The notes under the pieces are model-generated. The model had not been told where the DNA came from and did not search any database. It was given only the letters and a program-made list of their open reading frames with translations. Of a DNA stretch of 64,000 bases, positions 12,301 to 22,620 are shown piece by piece. A program made the translations under genes and the position numbers. Source of the stretch: Centroberyx gerrardi. Its lineage: Eukaryota > Chordata > Actinopteri > Beryciformes > Berycidae. Each line of letters opens with the position of its first letter. Position 1 is the first letter of the stretch. The stretch spans positions 8,453,653 to 8,517,652 of the forward strand of contig NC_136020.1 of NCBI RefSeq assembly GCF_048128805.1, in the 5' to 3' direction.

Positions 12301-12748
12301 TCCCATCCAGCAGCACCAGCTCATGCTGACGGCTGCGCCTCCTCCGCCTCCTCCCCCGCAGGGCCAAACCTCCCAGCAGCAGCAGCAGCCTCCCGCTGGC
12401 AGCACCCTGCTGTCGCTCACCCCTCCACCTCCTCCTCCGCCACCTCCCCCCGCCCCCTCGACTGGCGCTCCCATGCAGCCCCACCACTTTCAGAACTTAG
12501 GGGGTTTCCAACCGGCCTTGCTGCACCCCGGTGCCGCCGCCAACCCTTCGGTGCCCCCATCCAACTACCCTCCGCCCCACCAGCAGACGGGACTGCCTCC
12601 CCCTCCCCCTCCACCCCCCCAACAGACTCAGCCAGGCCCGGTCCAGGCGCAGCCCTCAGCCTCCCAGATGCCTAGTGGGACTCGTGGAGCCCCTGCGTCC
12701 TCGACCCCCTTCCACAGTTCGGGGTACCTGGGCACGGGGTGGCACTGA
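135..12748 (+). CDS. kmt2e: kmt2e (MLL5) C-terminal two thirds, 13 coding exons, 5' end outside window
   Basis: Encodes the part of the SET3-family chromatin regulator KMT2E/MLL5 that follows the SET domain, about 1,210 residues. Coding exons: 135-387, 1595-1693, 4233-4418, 5788-6114, 7020-7322, 7717-7867, 8058-8284, 8387-8443, 9280-9828, 10543-10808, 11316-11395, 11495-11574, 11693-12748. All junctions keep frame and use AG acceptors; all donors are GT except the first, which is GC. Segments typical of vertebrate KMT2E are visible in order: [15 protein letters not shown] just after [154 protein letters not shown], then a proline-rich tail ending GTGWH. The PHD finger and SET domain lie upstream of the window. 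In this family the SET domain is thought to lack strong methyltransferase activity and the protein acts as a chromatin reader and adaptor; that is family knowledge, not visible here. SETD5 is the main alternative and is disfavoured by the lhfpl3-orc5 neighbours. Confidence 0.94.
1694..4232 (+). other. kmt2e intron, no gene seen
   Basis: Intron between coding exons 2 and 3 as visible here. It starts with a strong GTAAGT donor and ends with a run of C then CTCTGCAG. Contents are a long T run near 1721-1740, short CA runs near 2402-2412, a small GGAT tandem near 2560-2579 and a C-rich tract at 4190-4207. The open frames inside (for example 3162-3656) look unconserved and carry no recognisable domain. 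Confidence 0.7.
4855..5340 (-). mobile_element. Degenerate L1-like LINE ORF2 fragment, antisense in a kmt2e intron
   Basis: Read on the minus strand, three frames give pieces that resemble the C-terminal part of a fish L1/Tx1-type ORF2 after the reverse transcriptase core: [14 protein letters not shown] near 5330-5285, then [40 protein letters not shown] and [19 protein letters not shown] down to about 5050. The pattern 'ALP.L..YY.AAQ..PLV.WC.P.YEA.WK' is characteristic of L1 ORF2. Stops and frame changes show that it is dead. The limits are approximate. Confidence 0.6.
6178..6227 (+). repeat. Copy 1 of a 50-bp direct repeat flanking the hAT element
   Basis: Runs from GATTGTCAGACACTTTGCTA to AAAGCATCTTCTA and ends exactly where the hAT terminus begins. 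It matches copy 2 at 6958-7006 with a few differences. Confidence 0.8.
6228..6955. mobile_element. hAT-type non-autonomous element in a kmt2e intron
   Basis: About 728 bases bounded by short terminal inverted repeats: CAGTGTTTCCCA at 6228 and its near-complement TGGGAAACCCTG ending at 6955 (11 of 12 match). The inner end contains GGGCGGACTGCCC, common in fish hAT relatives. There is no transposase frame. The 8-bp flanks do not match as a target-site duplication; instead the element sits between two copies of a 50-bp host sequence (6178-6227 and 6958-7006). Confidence 0.65.
6958..7006 (+). repeat. Copy 2 of the direct repeat, forming the pre-acceptor region of a kmt2e exon
   Basis: Starts two bases after the right hAT terminus and matches 6178-6227 closely over its whole length. 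It lies 13-62 bases upstream of the acceptor at 7018-7019, so it includes the usual branch-point zone. Confidence 0.8.
8487..9205. mobile_element. Outer hAT-type element in a kmt2e intron, interrupted by a second hAT
   Basis: The left end TAGGGCTGCAGTGACTATTT and the right end TTGTTTGTTGCAGCCCTA are inverted copies of the widespread fish hAT terminus TAGGGCTGCAAC. No clean 8-bp target-site duplication is left (ATGAGGGT versus ACATTGGA). The inside is AT-rich with no long open frame, so it is non-autonomous. It carries the younger insertion at 8643-9002. Confidence 0.65.
8643..9002. mobile_element. Inner hAT non-autonomous element with exact 8-bp target-site duplication
   Basis: 360 bases bounded by 18-bp terminal inverted repeats, TAGGGATGCACCGATGCC at the left and its complement with one mismatch at the right. 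Both ends are rich in CGATACCGAT units. It is flanked on both sides by AGCAAAAC (8635-8642 and 9003-9010), a perfect 8-bp duplication as hAT transposases make. It has no coding capacity. Confidence 0.88.
10202..10240. repeat. Near-perfect short hairpin in a kmt2e intron
   Basis: GCACATTTCTGCACATAA pairs with TTATGTGCAGAAAATGTGC, with one bulged base and a two-base loop. The pairing is too tight to be a usual pre-miRNA and it lies in AT-rich, possibly transposon-derived intron. No function is assigned. Confidence 0.6.
11693..12748 (+). CDS. kmt2e: kmt2e terminal coding exon: proline-rich C-terminal tail
   Basis: Single 1,056-base exon giving 351 residues and a TGA stop at 12746-12748. The acceptor is the AG at 11691-11692 after a C/T tract. 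The tail is low complexity: repeated runs of 7-11 prolines (near 12043-12069, 12226-12250, 12337-12357, 12421-12453 and 12595-12621), a Gln run near 12376-12390, and many Ser-Pro and Thr-Pro pairs. It ends [10 protein letters not shown]; human KMT2E also ends with a short GSGWH motif after a proline-rich region. Such a tail is probably disordered and may bind WW or SH3 domains (inference). The antisense glycine-rich frame is only its shadow. Confidence 0.93.
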   Translation, partial: PCSPGPAGTGQPPSRPAKEEESDGQPRTPNPTSQPPSKPTGPKPAPLTPTKLHASPLPSSPVHYPGPSLLHSPKPQPQGSPFRSQRALFSTQPQTQPQPQAQTGPTPFPQCNALSAPPPPPPPPPAPPASAAYFPSQSASAAGPFPGFKPAVTSPYPPGSQPLMQTLPHSVHYQSSAAPPPPPPPPPHPIPGSTLLHVNLQPPPIQQHQLMLTAAPPPPPPPQGQTSQQQQQPPAGSTLLSLTPPPPPPPPPPAPSTGAPMQPHHFQNLGGFQPALLHPGAAANPSVPPSNYPPPHQQTGLPPPPPPPPQQTQPGPVQAQPSASQMPSGTRGAPASSTPFHSSGYLGTGWH

Positions 12749-13402
12749 CCGCCCTCCCTGCCGTGGGGCCTGGCCGCCTCTTACAAACTCTGAGAGGGGC
12801 GTGTAACATAAGCTGTAGATATATTTTCTATGTACCTGAACACATGGCCAATGGAAAAACAGCTGAACGTGGGATGAAAGGGTACTTTTTAAAAAAGGAC
12901 GGGAAAATTTAAAAAAAAGGACCGTGAAATAATCTTCAAAGCAGACTTTGTATAAAAATGAAGATGGACGATCCCCCGGTGCTCATAACCCTCTCTCTGG
13001 CCTCCTTTTGTTTTTATATATCCTTCCTGTGATGGAGTGGAAAGCTCTCTGTCCTGTGTCTTGTTTGGACTCCTGTTGTAAGGCCCCGCACTTTGTTTAT
13101 CAATGGACATTCCAGCCTATATCCCCCCCTCCTCCTCCTTTGTCAGTTATTCCTTTCACTTCCTCTTCCTCTCTTGTCTGTTGTCTGCTCTCTACACCAT
13201 TTATTTGTTTAATCTAGTGGCTCATTATAGCGAAGAGAAAGCTTTTTGTATAGAGAAAAAAACACAGAATTATTTTTTTTATTCCTCTGTCTAACAACAA
13301 ATATCTGTGCACCGCTGCAGAGATTCAGAAAAGACCCTTCTGGGAGCCCGCTTCACTGCCCCAGGAGGCTGCACTCATACGCACGTGTGTGTTTGTCTGT
13401 AT

Positions 13403-13445
<43 letters not shown>

Positions 13446-14000
13446 CACCTGCGTGCATGCACACTGAGTGTTTGTGGGATAGGGTGTGAAGGAGTATGCC
13501 TGCCTGTCTAGTGTGAGAGTCAGAGGTGGAAAGCACGAGAGAAAGAGTCGTAGTGTAATGAGTGCTTGTAGTCTTCTGAGGTAGCCAGAGTGGTCTCGCT
13601 CATAGGTAGGACGTTAGCGGTTTATTTTTGAATATCAATGGTTATTTGTAGAAAGTGTAATTTAATGTATAGGTGGTTACTCCAGCTTTCACCAGGAACA
13701 GGTTGTAAATATTTGCTTCTTTTCTTTTCTATGCTTGTACAATTCGCTCCCATCCCATTTTGGAATATGGTTGTAAATATGAATGCTCTCTTGGCAAAGC
13801 TGAATGTTTCTGTGACAGTAGCATTATTTTTATTTTATTTTTTTCCTCTATGGACTCTTCAACTTTGTCTTTTTTTATTATTTGTGTGTGTGAGTGTATG
13901 TTTGTGCGGAGGGGAGAGACTCACAGACACTGCACTGGTTGGCTATTTTCATGGCTATTTTCATGGTTCATTATAATAAATCACTGTAATGACAGTTTTA
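12749..14000 (+). other. kmt2e: kmt2e 3'UTR
   Basis: Non-coding sequence from the TGA at 12746-12748 to the poly(A) signal at 13975-13980. It holds a long GT microsatellite (about 13409-13442), AT-rich stretches with TGTAAATAT elements near 13704-13713 and 13771-13780 that resemble PUMILIO sites (TGTANATA), and T-rich tracts. A GT-rich stretch just after the signal (about 14007-14032) would suit cleavage near 14,000. The exact cleavage site is inferred. Confidence 0.75.
13975..13980 (+). terminator. kmt2e poly(A) signal AATAAA
   Basis: Canonical AATAAA about 1.2 kb after the kmt2e stop codon, followed within 30-50 bases by T/GT-rich sequence. It is the best-placed canonical signal in the 3' flank. 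Confidence 0.7.
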
Positions 14001-17000
14001 TACCACTCGTCGTGTCATGTGTCTCTGTCTGGGTAAACGCTCCGCTGCCGTCTCCGCTGCCAGCCTTGTTGACAGGCGTCCACTGTGCTTTCTGCCTCCA
14101 GGACGGAAGACGGAAAGCATTGAAGGATGGCAACAAGCTGCTGCCGAGAGGCTGAGATATACCTGTGAGAAAGGCTTGTTCAAGCCTGTTGTGTGTTTGG
14201 CCACAGCACGTTTGTCTGCCTTTGGTTTGTTTGGACAATGGCAAAAATTGTCTTAGAAGATGATATTTTAATGAGCAAATAATAGGATACAGCAAAGTAA
14301 ATATAATATAAATGAGAATATAGTGAAGGGGGATTTATACACAGCATAACTGAGTTACAATGCTAGAAAAGTATTAAGTAGAAATAATTAATGTGAAGTA
14401 CTGTAATGTGGAGTAACTCCAGTAGCTACATTTGTGCAGCACTTTTATAAACAAAATGCCAAATTGCTGCTTTTTAACTTACTGTGACTATCATTCCTCC
14501 CTCTATTAGAGATGCGTATTACAGGGGGTGTCAACATTCATGTGAGCAGTTGGCCTTGCACACCTCTCCCTTTGATCCAGGAGGCTGTGTGCATATCAAA
14601 GCTGATGCTTCCATCTCAGCCTTCGTGATTACGAGGGCTCTCCTGCCCTTTTGTTTCACTAAAGGGAACAAATAAGCATCCCCGCTCCCACTCAGCATGT
14701 GGAATTGTCTTTCTACTCTCAGGCCTCTCCCTTATTGTTAGTAGCCGTTGAATTATTTATTATTTTCCAAAACAAGTTTGGTCCACAAACTTTTAGACTT
14801 GACAGCTTCAATGTAAGATGAAAGCTCATTCCCCAAAGTCATTCACAATATTTCCATTTAACTGTCCTATTTATATTTCACAAGGTTTTGACGTCCTGTG
14901 TGAACTGCGGAGCTACCTGAAACTCACTAAGCTGAAAAAGTAAAAGGGTTAAAGTGCCAGGTTGTGCTTGCTGAAGGATCGGAACGGCTGGCGTTGTCAG
15001 CACTTTAAGTCCTCAGAGACACTTGTCTCTGAAAAGGCAACGGAAGGGTAAGTCCCAAATTTTTATCACTACTGCTGCTTTCTAAAGGAACGGGAAGAGT
15101 AGAAGGGAGAATAATGTGACATCTGCACTTCATGATCTGGGACCTGATGATCTAATATTGCCATCAACATTCAACTTATTCATTGTTGAACATTAGATAT
15201 AATTCCCCCCAAAAACTTCTCCTTGTTTTGAAATAGTTTGTTTTAATAAGTTAATTTTAGTCAACAGATGTAAGTACATAAATTCTTCAGGAAAATTGGC
15301 AGTTTTCATGTTTATTTTGTTTCATACGATGTGTTGCAATGTCAAATTTACATGATAGATATGGATAAGAGTCAGTTGCTGTGATTCCATATTATTACTG
15401 GCTCATCTGGACACACCCAAATAAAAAGGGTTCAACATGTCTGTCGATGTCTGGTCTTTTGAGTTAGGACGAGAAAAATATTACCTAGACTTTTTGTGAC
15501 CAGAAACCGTAGAATGTGCCCTTCTCTTCTTGGAGCAATACTCTTATGTTTGAGCTTGGTGGGACAAACACACAGGACCCCTTCAGTTACATGTGGCCAC
15601 AGCTAAAGGAACAGATGGCGGAGAAAAGGCGCAGAGGGAGGCACGTTCACAAGGATAATGTTGAAAACCAAGCTCTTTTACAGCTGTGTGGCAGTGGAAA
15701 CAACTAATTCTTTATTAGGAGGTTGCTGCTGTTGTCTTTTGACTCTTATCATACATTAACATCCAGTTTTTCTCCATGACAATAAATCAGAATTGTAGTC
15801 GGCAGGTAAGGATATCCAGTGAACAGCAGTGTTGTACGCCAAGGTAAGACCCACTGTTCCTTCAGTGTGTTTTTTAGATAGACAGTGAAGAAAGACAAGA
15901 AACAAAGAGATACAACAGTTATCAAAGTTTCAAGCCTAGTCACAGTTCATGCTGTTGCTTAGCACAGCACACTGGATGGCTGAATCACTGGGGTACGCTA
16001 CAACCGCTTTCCTTATGCCCTTTAGTACTACACAATACTGTATGGCACACACTAATAATGGACCAATAGCTTGAAAACACTGCATCATCAATTGTGTACA
16101 TTTCAAAGTCAAGACAAAGTACAGGGACGTATTCAACATGTAGCTATACACAGAATATAGATTTGATACATTTGACATATTCGCCTATTCAATGCACTTC
16201 AAATTTTCTTTTTTTTTCTCTTTTCATCAGATTTCTCACCAGCAAAACCTCTAATCTCTACCTTCTGATTCTATCACACCAAACATTTGTTAATCAATAA
16301 ATACATCCAACTTTCTGTTCGCTCTGTTGCTTCTGCTGTTAAAGGAACTTCATCCCAGGCCAAATGCTTGTGTACTTGTATTTTCTTTAGCCAACACTCC
16401 TGCGCAGAAGCCGCTACCTTCTGAATCAGCCAAAGGTCACACACCATGTCAAACCCAAGTCCTGACGGAGTCCTGTGCATCGAGTAGTTATTCAGTGTTA
16501 TGGTATACTACACTGTTGATGTGACGACTTGATAACAAAGAGAAGATCTGACAGCTTTGACCTGAAGTCTTTTTAGTCCTCATTTGTGTCGGTCAAAGTC
16601 TGCTTAATTTGTTGTGATTTAATTCGATCTGATCGGCCGTCCCTCCGTGGCTTTAATCCAGCAAGAGTCCCGGAGCTGAATTACTGCAAGAAGAGTCCTT
16701 TAATTTTGGAACGACAGCCCGGATTTTTCAGCTGAACCTGTGAACTGACATCCTGCCCCTCTTATCAACATGGAGAAAAGTCTGAACTGAAGACGATGCA
16801 GTGGCACTGCGTCAACACAGGTGAACTCAGAGCAAGACGTGTCGTTTATCGCGGCGGTGAGACGAATGAGATGGCTATTTTACAGGGGGGTCCGTTCAGA
16901 GAGGGGGGGGGGGGGGGGGCGAGAGGCATCCTCCTGTGCCCCCCTTCCTCTTCTTCCTCTTTGATCTGTTCATCATGCCCCAAAACGTCAGCTGTGCATC

Positions 17001-17726
17001 CCAGCCGCAGGCCGGACTGGGAGAGGGAAGCTGGATCCTGAAGTAACGGCACGTCTAGGCAGCGAGACCTGCGGGCGACAGGCAAAGTGATGTGGAGTCT
17101 GCCGGAATTAATGTGGTTTACAATAAGGAATGAGCGCAGATCAGATATTCCCTCTGATGTACGCTGCAGCAAGCATACAAATTCATCTAATTGATTAGGC
17201 CTGGTAAATAGCCTGCCACTTCTTTGTTTTGCATTTCATCTTCTTTCTTGCGGTGTTTCACCTGATTTTAATTCAATCCCTTTTTTCTTTGAGAGTGGCT
17301 TTTAATGAAAAAAACAACACTATTAATAAAATGTATTATTATATCTAATAGTAGTAGCAGTAGTAGCTGTAGTTGTTACGTTATTTGTTAATGTTCTCAC
17401 ATCTGTTACTATATGCTTAGGCTCACCCAAATAAGATCCTTACCTGTGTGTGTGACTGCTTTGCCATTGCCAGGCATTATATGGCATTATTACCACTTTC
17501 TGTGGGAAGAGAGAAACCAGTTAGAGTTCAGCATGGAAAAGATATAGACATAGACGAATCTCTGCTGCTCCATGTAGGCTACTCTCAACCAGCAGGTGGC
17601 AGTATTATACAACTAATAGAGAACCCCAGTCACTAGTCCAGTGTTACAAAATAGCCTTCGCCTCCAAAGAGACTTCATATGCAAGGACAGTTGACCAGAT
17701 CAGGTATGGATACACAGTACACCCCT

Positions 17727-17763
<37 letters not shown>

Positions 17764-18898
17764 GTGTACATATGAGCGATAAAACAATATGAGATGTATT
17801 ATTAATGAGTGAGGGAGTCTCTAAATTGGACAGGTGCCACTGTTTTCTTCATCCTGCTGAGAGAAGAGATAACAAAAACATCCTTCACTTACACTCAGTA
17901 CAATTCCATTCCCTCTGATATTTGACAAATTGCCTATTTTCACTTTCCCCCTCATATTTCATCTGCATCTCTCTCTCTCTCTCTCCCTCTCTCTTTCTTC
18001 ACACGGTTTCGGCTCATTATCCCTCCGTTCTCCGTCTTGTCCTCTCTCTCTGGTCCCTTGGTTGATAATGGCTTCTTCCTCCCAGTCACTTTGCTTATAT
18101 GTGCTAACAGGCAACTGTGGCCCGGCTGATAGCGTGGCTGTGATTCATTTAGACAGGCTGGCAGCAAGCTGTGTAAACAGCCATTAGTAATTCATGACTC
18201 TGTCCAGCATCCCCGGGCTTCAATTAACCCTTGCTATTGCTGCATTCTTTCTCTCTGTCACCCATCGTTCTCTCCCCCCCCTCTCTCTCTCTCTCCTCCC
18301 TCATTGCCTTTCATCTCCCTCTTTCTTCCTCTGCATCGTCCTCTCCTTCTCGCCTCCTCACCCTTTCAGTCATTCTCTTTGAATCTTAATGCGGTTCTCG
18401 TCTTTCCTCTCTCCCTTTCTCCTCCTCGCTATATGCCACTTCCCAATCCAAAGTCCCACTGGTGATGGAGGCAAGCGCAGTAGCCGAGCAGGTGCCATGT
18501 AACACCTATCTAATGTATGCAAATTCACTTGTGTGTGTGAAATTATGCGAGGAAAACTTGGAGAGAACAAGGTGCGTTTTGCTGGTTGGGATTTGCGGCA
18601 TGGCGGCAGGATACAGGTGCTGTCTTTGATGTGTGCTGCTCATTACTGTATTGTGCTTTGGTGGAAAGGCCATCATCATAATGTTTTGCATTTGTTGTTG
18701 TCTGGAGGGAAAACCCGTAGTGGATGACAGAGGGCGTTACAGAGAGGAACAAAGAACTGACTGAAGACAGGATTTGCTTATCCAAACTGGCTCAGACACT
18801 TGGTCAAGTCTCCCATCTCAGGTACAGGTACGGTATATCCCACCTGTCAGAGCTTTCACTCCTGTGTCTCTACTTACACACTGTCTAAATAGCAGATT
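14001..18898. other. Intergenic region between kmt2e and lhfpl3
   Basis: No gene is seen. Landmarks are a G run at 16903-16919, a GT microsatellite near 17729-17767, and a long C/T-rich low-complexity tract at about 17960-18430. A further lhfpl3 3' exon or 3'UTR could lie here on the minus strand, but I cannot identify one. Confidence 0.6.
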
Positions 18899-19403
18899 GG
18901 TGTTTTAGTTCTACAAACATTTCTCAGAGGATGAGCTGCTCAGGAGGCAGAAATAATCTCATTGGTTGAGTAAAACCTCAGTGGGCGGAGCCAAAGAACC
19001 ACAGTTTATCAGAGCGCAAGTTAGCTAACTGGCAAACTTGAATGTAAAGAAGGAACTCGGGTCAAAATATAAACAAAAATATAAATGCTTTTTTTCATTC
19101 ATTCATGACCATGGAAGGTCTTGGAAGGTCAGCAGGCTACTTAACTAGCTTACCTAGCTAGCTATAGGCTAGCATGTATAGTTTTAACTTCAGCTACACT
19201 TGTTCACCTAGATAACGTGTTTGCATTTTTTCAGTTAGTAGCAAGAGCGCTAGGCTTCATAATATTAGCTATCTTCTCTCTTTCAGAAAAAAATCATGAG
19301 GAAATCTGTGGTTCTTTGGCTCCGCCCATGAGGTTTAATTCAACCAGATTATTTCTGCCTCCAGAGCAGCTCTGCTTCTGAGAAATGTTTGTAGAACGAA
19401 ACC
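18899..19403. mobile_element. Foldback (long inverted repeat) element, MITE-like
   Basis: The left arm 18899-19004 and the right arm 19306-19403 are inverted copies about 100 bp long. Both contain TTCTACAAACATTTCTCAGA, GGAGGCAGAAATAATCT and GGGCGGAGCCAAAGAACCAC. About 300 bp of AT-rich, non-coding sequence lies between the arms. I do not recognise the family; the arm length suggests a MITE or foldback element. It lies about 170 bp beyond the lhfpl3 stop codon, so it may be inside the lhfpl3 3'UTR. Confidence 0.75.
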
Positions 19404-19576
19404 TTCAATTGGCATCAAATAAAGATTACAAAAATACTAAAAGTTGAGTTGACCCCCCCCCCCCCACCCCCACCTCCCCTTTAAAATGATCCAGCATCCG
19501 TGGAATAATGACACCAACTGGATTATCCCCCAAAAAAGTGCAAAGTAAACCCCAGCCTGCCATGCACTGCCTGTGT

Positions 19577-19851
19577 CTAGCCACTATCTGAACCATGCTG
19601 TGAAGCGACCGGCCTCTTACTGTCTCCCAGCAGCTCCTCAGACATCAGACTGTCCTGGCGGTTGCCCAGGACGAAGGCCAGGAAGGAGAGGATGAGCGCG
19701 TCCATGATGCCCATGATGGCCAGGATGTAGGCCCAGCGCACCGAGCAGGCCCCCAGCGTGTACTTGTCCGTCTGCTCGCCGCACATCCGCTTCACCTCGT
19801 CGCTGTCCCAGCCATCTGGGTAGATCATGCAGCCCAGAATCAGACATGTAC
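19577..19851 (-). CDS. lhfpl3: lhfpl3 last coding exon as annotated here
   Basis: Encodes residues 145-235 of the tetraspan protein LHFPL3. The acceptor CCCCCAG lies just above 19851, and the first two bases complete the glycine codon begun in the first exon. It holds the end of transmembrane segment 3 ([11 protein letters not shown]), a loop with [15 protein letters not shown], segment 4 (about residues 183-207) and the motif [11 protein letters not shown] shared by LHFPL3 and LHFPL4. The reading continues [20 protein letters not shown] and stops at TAG 19577-19579. A consensus-like donor (GTAAGA) lies inside the exon at 19620-19615, so a shorter form spliced to another exon is possible. Confidence 0.9.
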
Positions 19852-20060
19852 CTGGGGGACAGACAGAGAGAGGGAGAGGGGAAGAGGAGGGGGAACAGGG
19901 TTTAAGGTTTGCTGTGTGCTTAATTGTCCACCAAGGGAGGACTTTAAGTTGGATTCAGGACGCTGCATATTATAAAAACACCTCGCTCTTTATAAAAAAT
20001 GTAAAAGCGCACAGCATAAGAAATGTGCAATATACAGTGTACTCATGGGATGTAGTGGAG

Positions 20061-20283
20061 TGTAAACCCAGCTCAATGCTTTACACACACTTTTATTTGC
20101 AGAATAGAGTTTACCCGCCGTTTGAGGCTGGCAAAAATCTTTATGATGTAAATTCACGGCGTACATATCAGTAAGCAGAATCAAACTGATGTGAGTTATA
20201 TGAGGATGGGGTCTTTTAAGGGGAAAAGGATAAAATAATGCTTTATATGGGTGGTTGTTAAAGAAGGTCACAGTTTACCCGCC
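20061..20283 (+). repeat. Dispersed repeat, copy A (lhfpl3 intron, distal end)
   Basis: Contains GTAAACCCA, TTTATTTG, GAATAGAGTTTACC, AGGCTG, a TAAATTCA-(C/G)GG-CATAC core, GTAAG, TGAGGAT, TTTTAAGG, GGTGG-TGTT and finally AGTTTACCC. The same order of blocks occurs at 42383-42657 on the same strand. It begins and ends with inverted GTAAAC/GTTTAC bases, like a small inverted-repeat element. It lies only about 210 bp upstream of the lhfpl3 last exon in transcript order. Confidence 0.65.
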
Positions 20284-20659
20284 TTTTTATTTTCCCCTAT
20301 ATCACTGAGTGTGCTCAATATAAAGACACATAAAAACATATATCCACTTTCATTCATTCGTTCATTCATACATTGTGTACATTTTCTATGACAGTGAAAG
20401 GAAGAGACAGTTATGTCCAGACATAAAAGTGGAAATAAGAGAAGAGAGGAAAAAGAGGTGACACAGCGATGCAGAGATGGGGGACGAAGAGGTGAGGATT
20501 GAGAGAGAGAGAAAGAGAGAGAGAGAGAAAATATGTTTCCACATGTCACAACACTCTGGCTGCCTTCATTAGCCTTCTACTGCATGGCTGACAATGACAG
20601 ACTGGGCTGTTAGAGAGGAGAGTCATCTAACAACAGCGCTGCTGTCAGTAGGGAGCTGT

Positions 20660-20661
<2 letters not shown>

Positions 20662-20728
<67 letters not shown>
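20662..20728. repeat. (AC)n microsatellite
   Basis: Uninterrupted AC repeat of about 33 units, the longest in the window. A GT tract follows near 20818-20844. Confidence 0.95.
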
Positions 20729-20731
<3 letters not shown>

Positions 20732-22459
20732 CAGGCCAATCAAATCAGTTGCAGGTCTAGAGGTCTGTGTTTCTGTGTTGACAGTGCTGCCAAAAGCTAA
20801 GTCAGAATGTCAGAGGTTGTGTGTGTGTGTGTGTGTGTGTGTGTCGGGATAGCACACACTGAAGGGAGCTGCCAGCAGATTAAGCAGATGGATAATCTCC
20901 GGATATGACAGAGCCTTGGTGTCCCCCCTTCCTTTGCTCCCTCTCTTTTTTTTTTATCTACCTTTAGGTTTCCCTCTACCTCCCCCTCCCTTCCTGTCCT
21001 TTCCCATCTCATCTACCTCTCCCTCCCCCCCTCTCTCTCTCTGGCCATTGTAATGAGAAAGGATGGAGAGAGTGGGACAGGAGCAGAGACAGTAGAGGCA
21101 GAGAATGAGCAAGAGAGTAGAGAGCAGCGTCTCGGTGAGTCACGGCTCCCTGCTGCGCTCTCCCTTTCCTCTAATCTCTGTTTTTCTGTTAGTCATGAGT
21201 TAAACTGCAACCAGCCATCCTGCTTGTGATTGTACCAATAACGGCGGCAACAAGCTACCATAATAATAACCAGTATTGATGTAAAAGCGCTCTAATCTAT
21301 ATCCCACGCCTACATTTCCCAAGAGGCAGCGAGTCTATTGACTTTTCCGGCAGCCTCCCTGAGTTTGGAGATCAATGTTCTTGGAGAAAAAAAAAAAAAA
21401 GGAATAATCCAACCTAAAACAGCATTTGGTATGTTGTTCCTGCTGCTGCCTTCATGTGCTTCTTTTAAGCTCCTACTTTTGAGTTTGGACGTCACAAATA
21501 TCTTCCCATTTTTGAAGAAATGATAACTGTACCCTGTGTAGTTTTTTTTTTTGGTGGTGGTTTTATTTTAGAAATCACAGCACAAAGCTGCGTTCTGCTG
21601 CAGGGGCAGAATAATGAGAAAATGCACACCAGGCATGTCGTTTTAATTTATTAAAAAGTTCTTGTATTGATCACGTCTATCATCGGGTGTTGACACGGCT
21701 TCCATGCTTTCCGCCTCCTGAACGTCACATCTCAGCAACTCGGCTATTATAAAAAAACTCACACGTTCCCAGTCGTATTTACCGCTTTGTTGGGTCGCTC
21801 AGGTGCGCTCAGGTTGTAATTACTATATTCCTGACAGCAGTTGAAAGCAGCATTTGATCTTTGGTACAAACATTTTTAGTCAAAATTTGCATACAAGAAA
21901 AAGTCTCTGCCAAAGCCTGAAAGACAGGAAGACAAGGATCTAATCTGTGATGCCTTCAAGCAAACATTTGGAGCTGTTATAGGAGATTTGTGGACTGGCA
22001 CAGGTTTACTATTTTGGGATATGGGTACATTGGCTCAACTGCAGTATGATTTTGTTTTTGGTGTAAAGCTCAAACAAACAATACCTTCCATAATGCAAAT
22101 AGAGCAGTTTAAAAAGTGTCAGAGGATCTCACATGTTAAAGGCCTGACTCCAGATTTGGGGGTTTTCATGTTCATAAACACTGACTGAACTTTTGAAATA
22201 CAATATCTTTTTAGGGTGGATTTTCTCTTATTTATATTAGAGGATTTGGCACAGTGTGTACACTTCTCTCCTGTGTAAACAACTTGCTCCTGCAGGCTTA
22301 AAGCTGTAATAATAATAGACTGGGTTCAACTGCATGCTGCCTCCACCGCAAATCTTTACAGAGCTTAACTGGAAGAGGAAGAAATGTCAGATCAAAGAGA
22401 CACTATAGGTTGTCTTCCTCCGTCTCAGCTGGTTGCCTCATGATGTCTTTGTCTGTGCT

Positions 22460-22620
22460 GTGGCGGTGAAACCAGTCGGGTCTAAAGGTTAGGGCCAGCC
22501 TCCCATACCAGGAAGGTCCCAGGCTTGATGTATGTCTATCTACAGCCATGTGTCCACTCACTCACTGTATGTCCCTCCGGATAAGAGTGTCAGCTAAATG
22601 ACATAAACGTAAATGTAATC
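22460..22620 (+). mobile_element. tRNA-derived SINE relic
   Basis: The 3' part reads CTCCGGATAAGAGTGTCAGC then TAAATGACATAAACGTAAATGTAA, which is the conserved tail of many fish SINEs (GGATAAAAGCGTCTGCTAAATGA...). Upstream, a degraded tRNA-like head with TAAAGGTTAGGG and CCCAGGCTTGATG stands in for the A and B boxes. Limits are approximate. Confidence 0.6.

Noticed and set aside
12208-12487. Glycine-rich antisense frames opposite the kmt2e tail
   Set aside because: They are the complement of CCN proline codons and have no independent support.
135-12748. SETD5 rather than KMT2E, with LHFPL4 as the next gene
   Set aside because: The two are paralogous neighbours and the convergent layout resembles human SETD5-LHFPL4, but the protein text, the LHFPL3-type loop residues and the adjacent orc5 all point to the 7q22-type locus.
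20594-20852. Frames encoding Thr-His repeats
   Set aside because: They only read the AC microsatellite.
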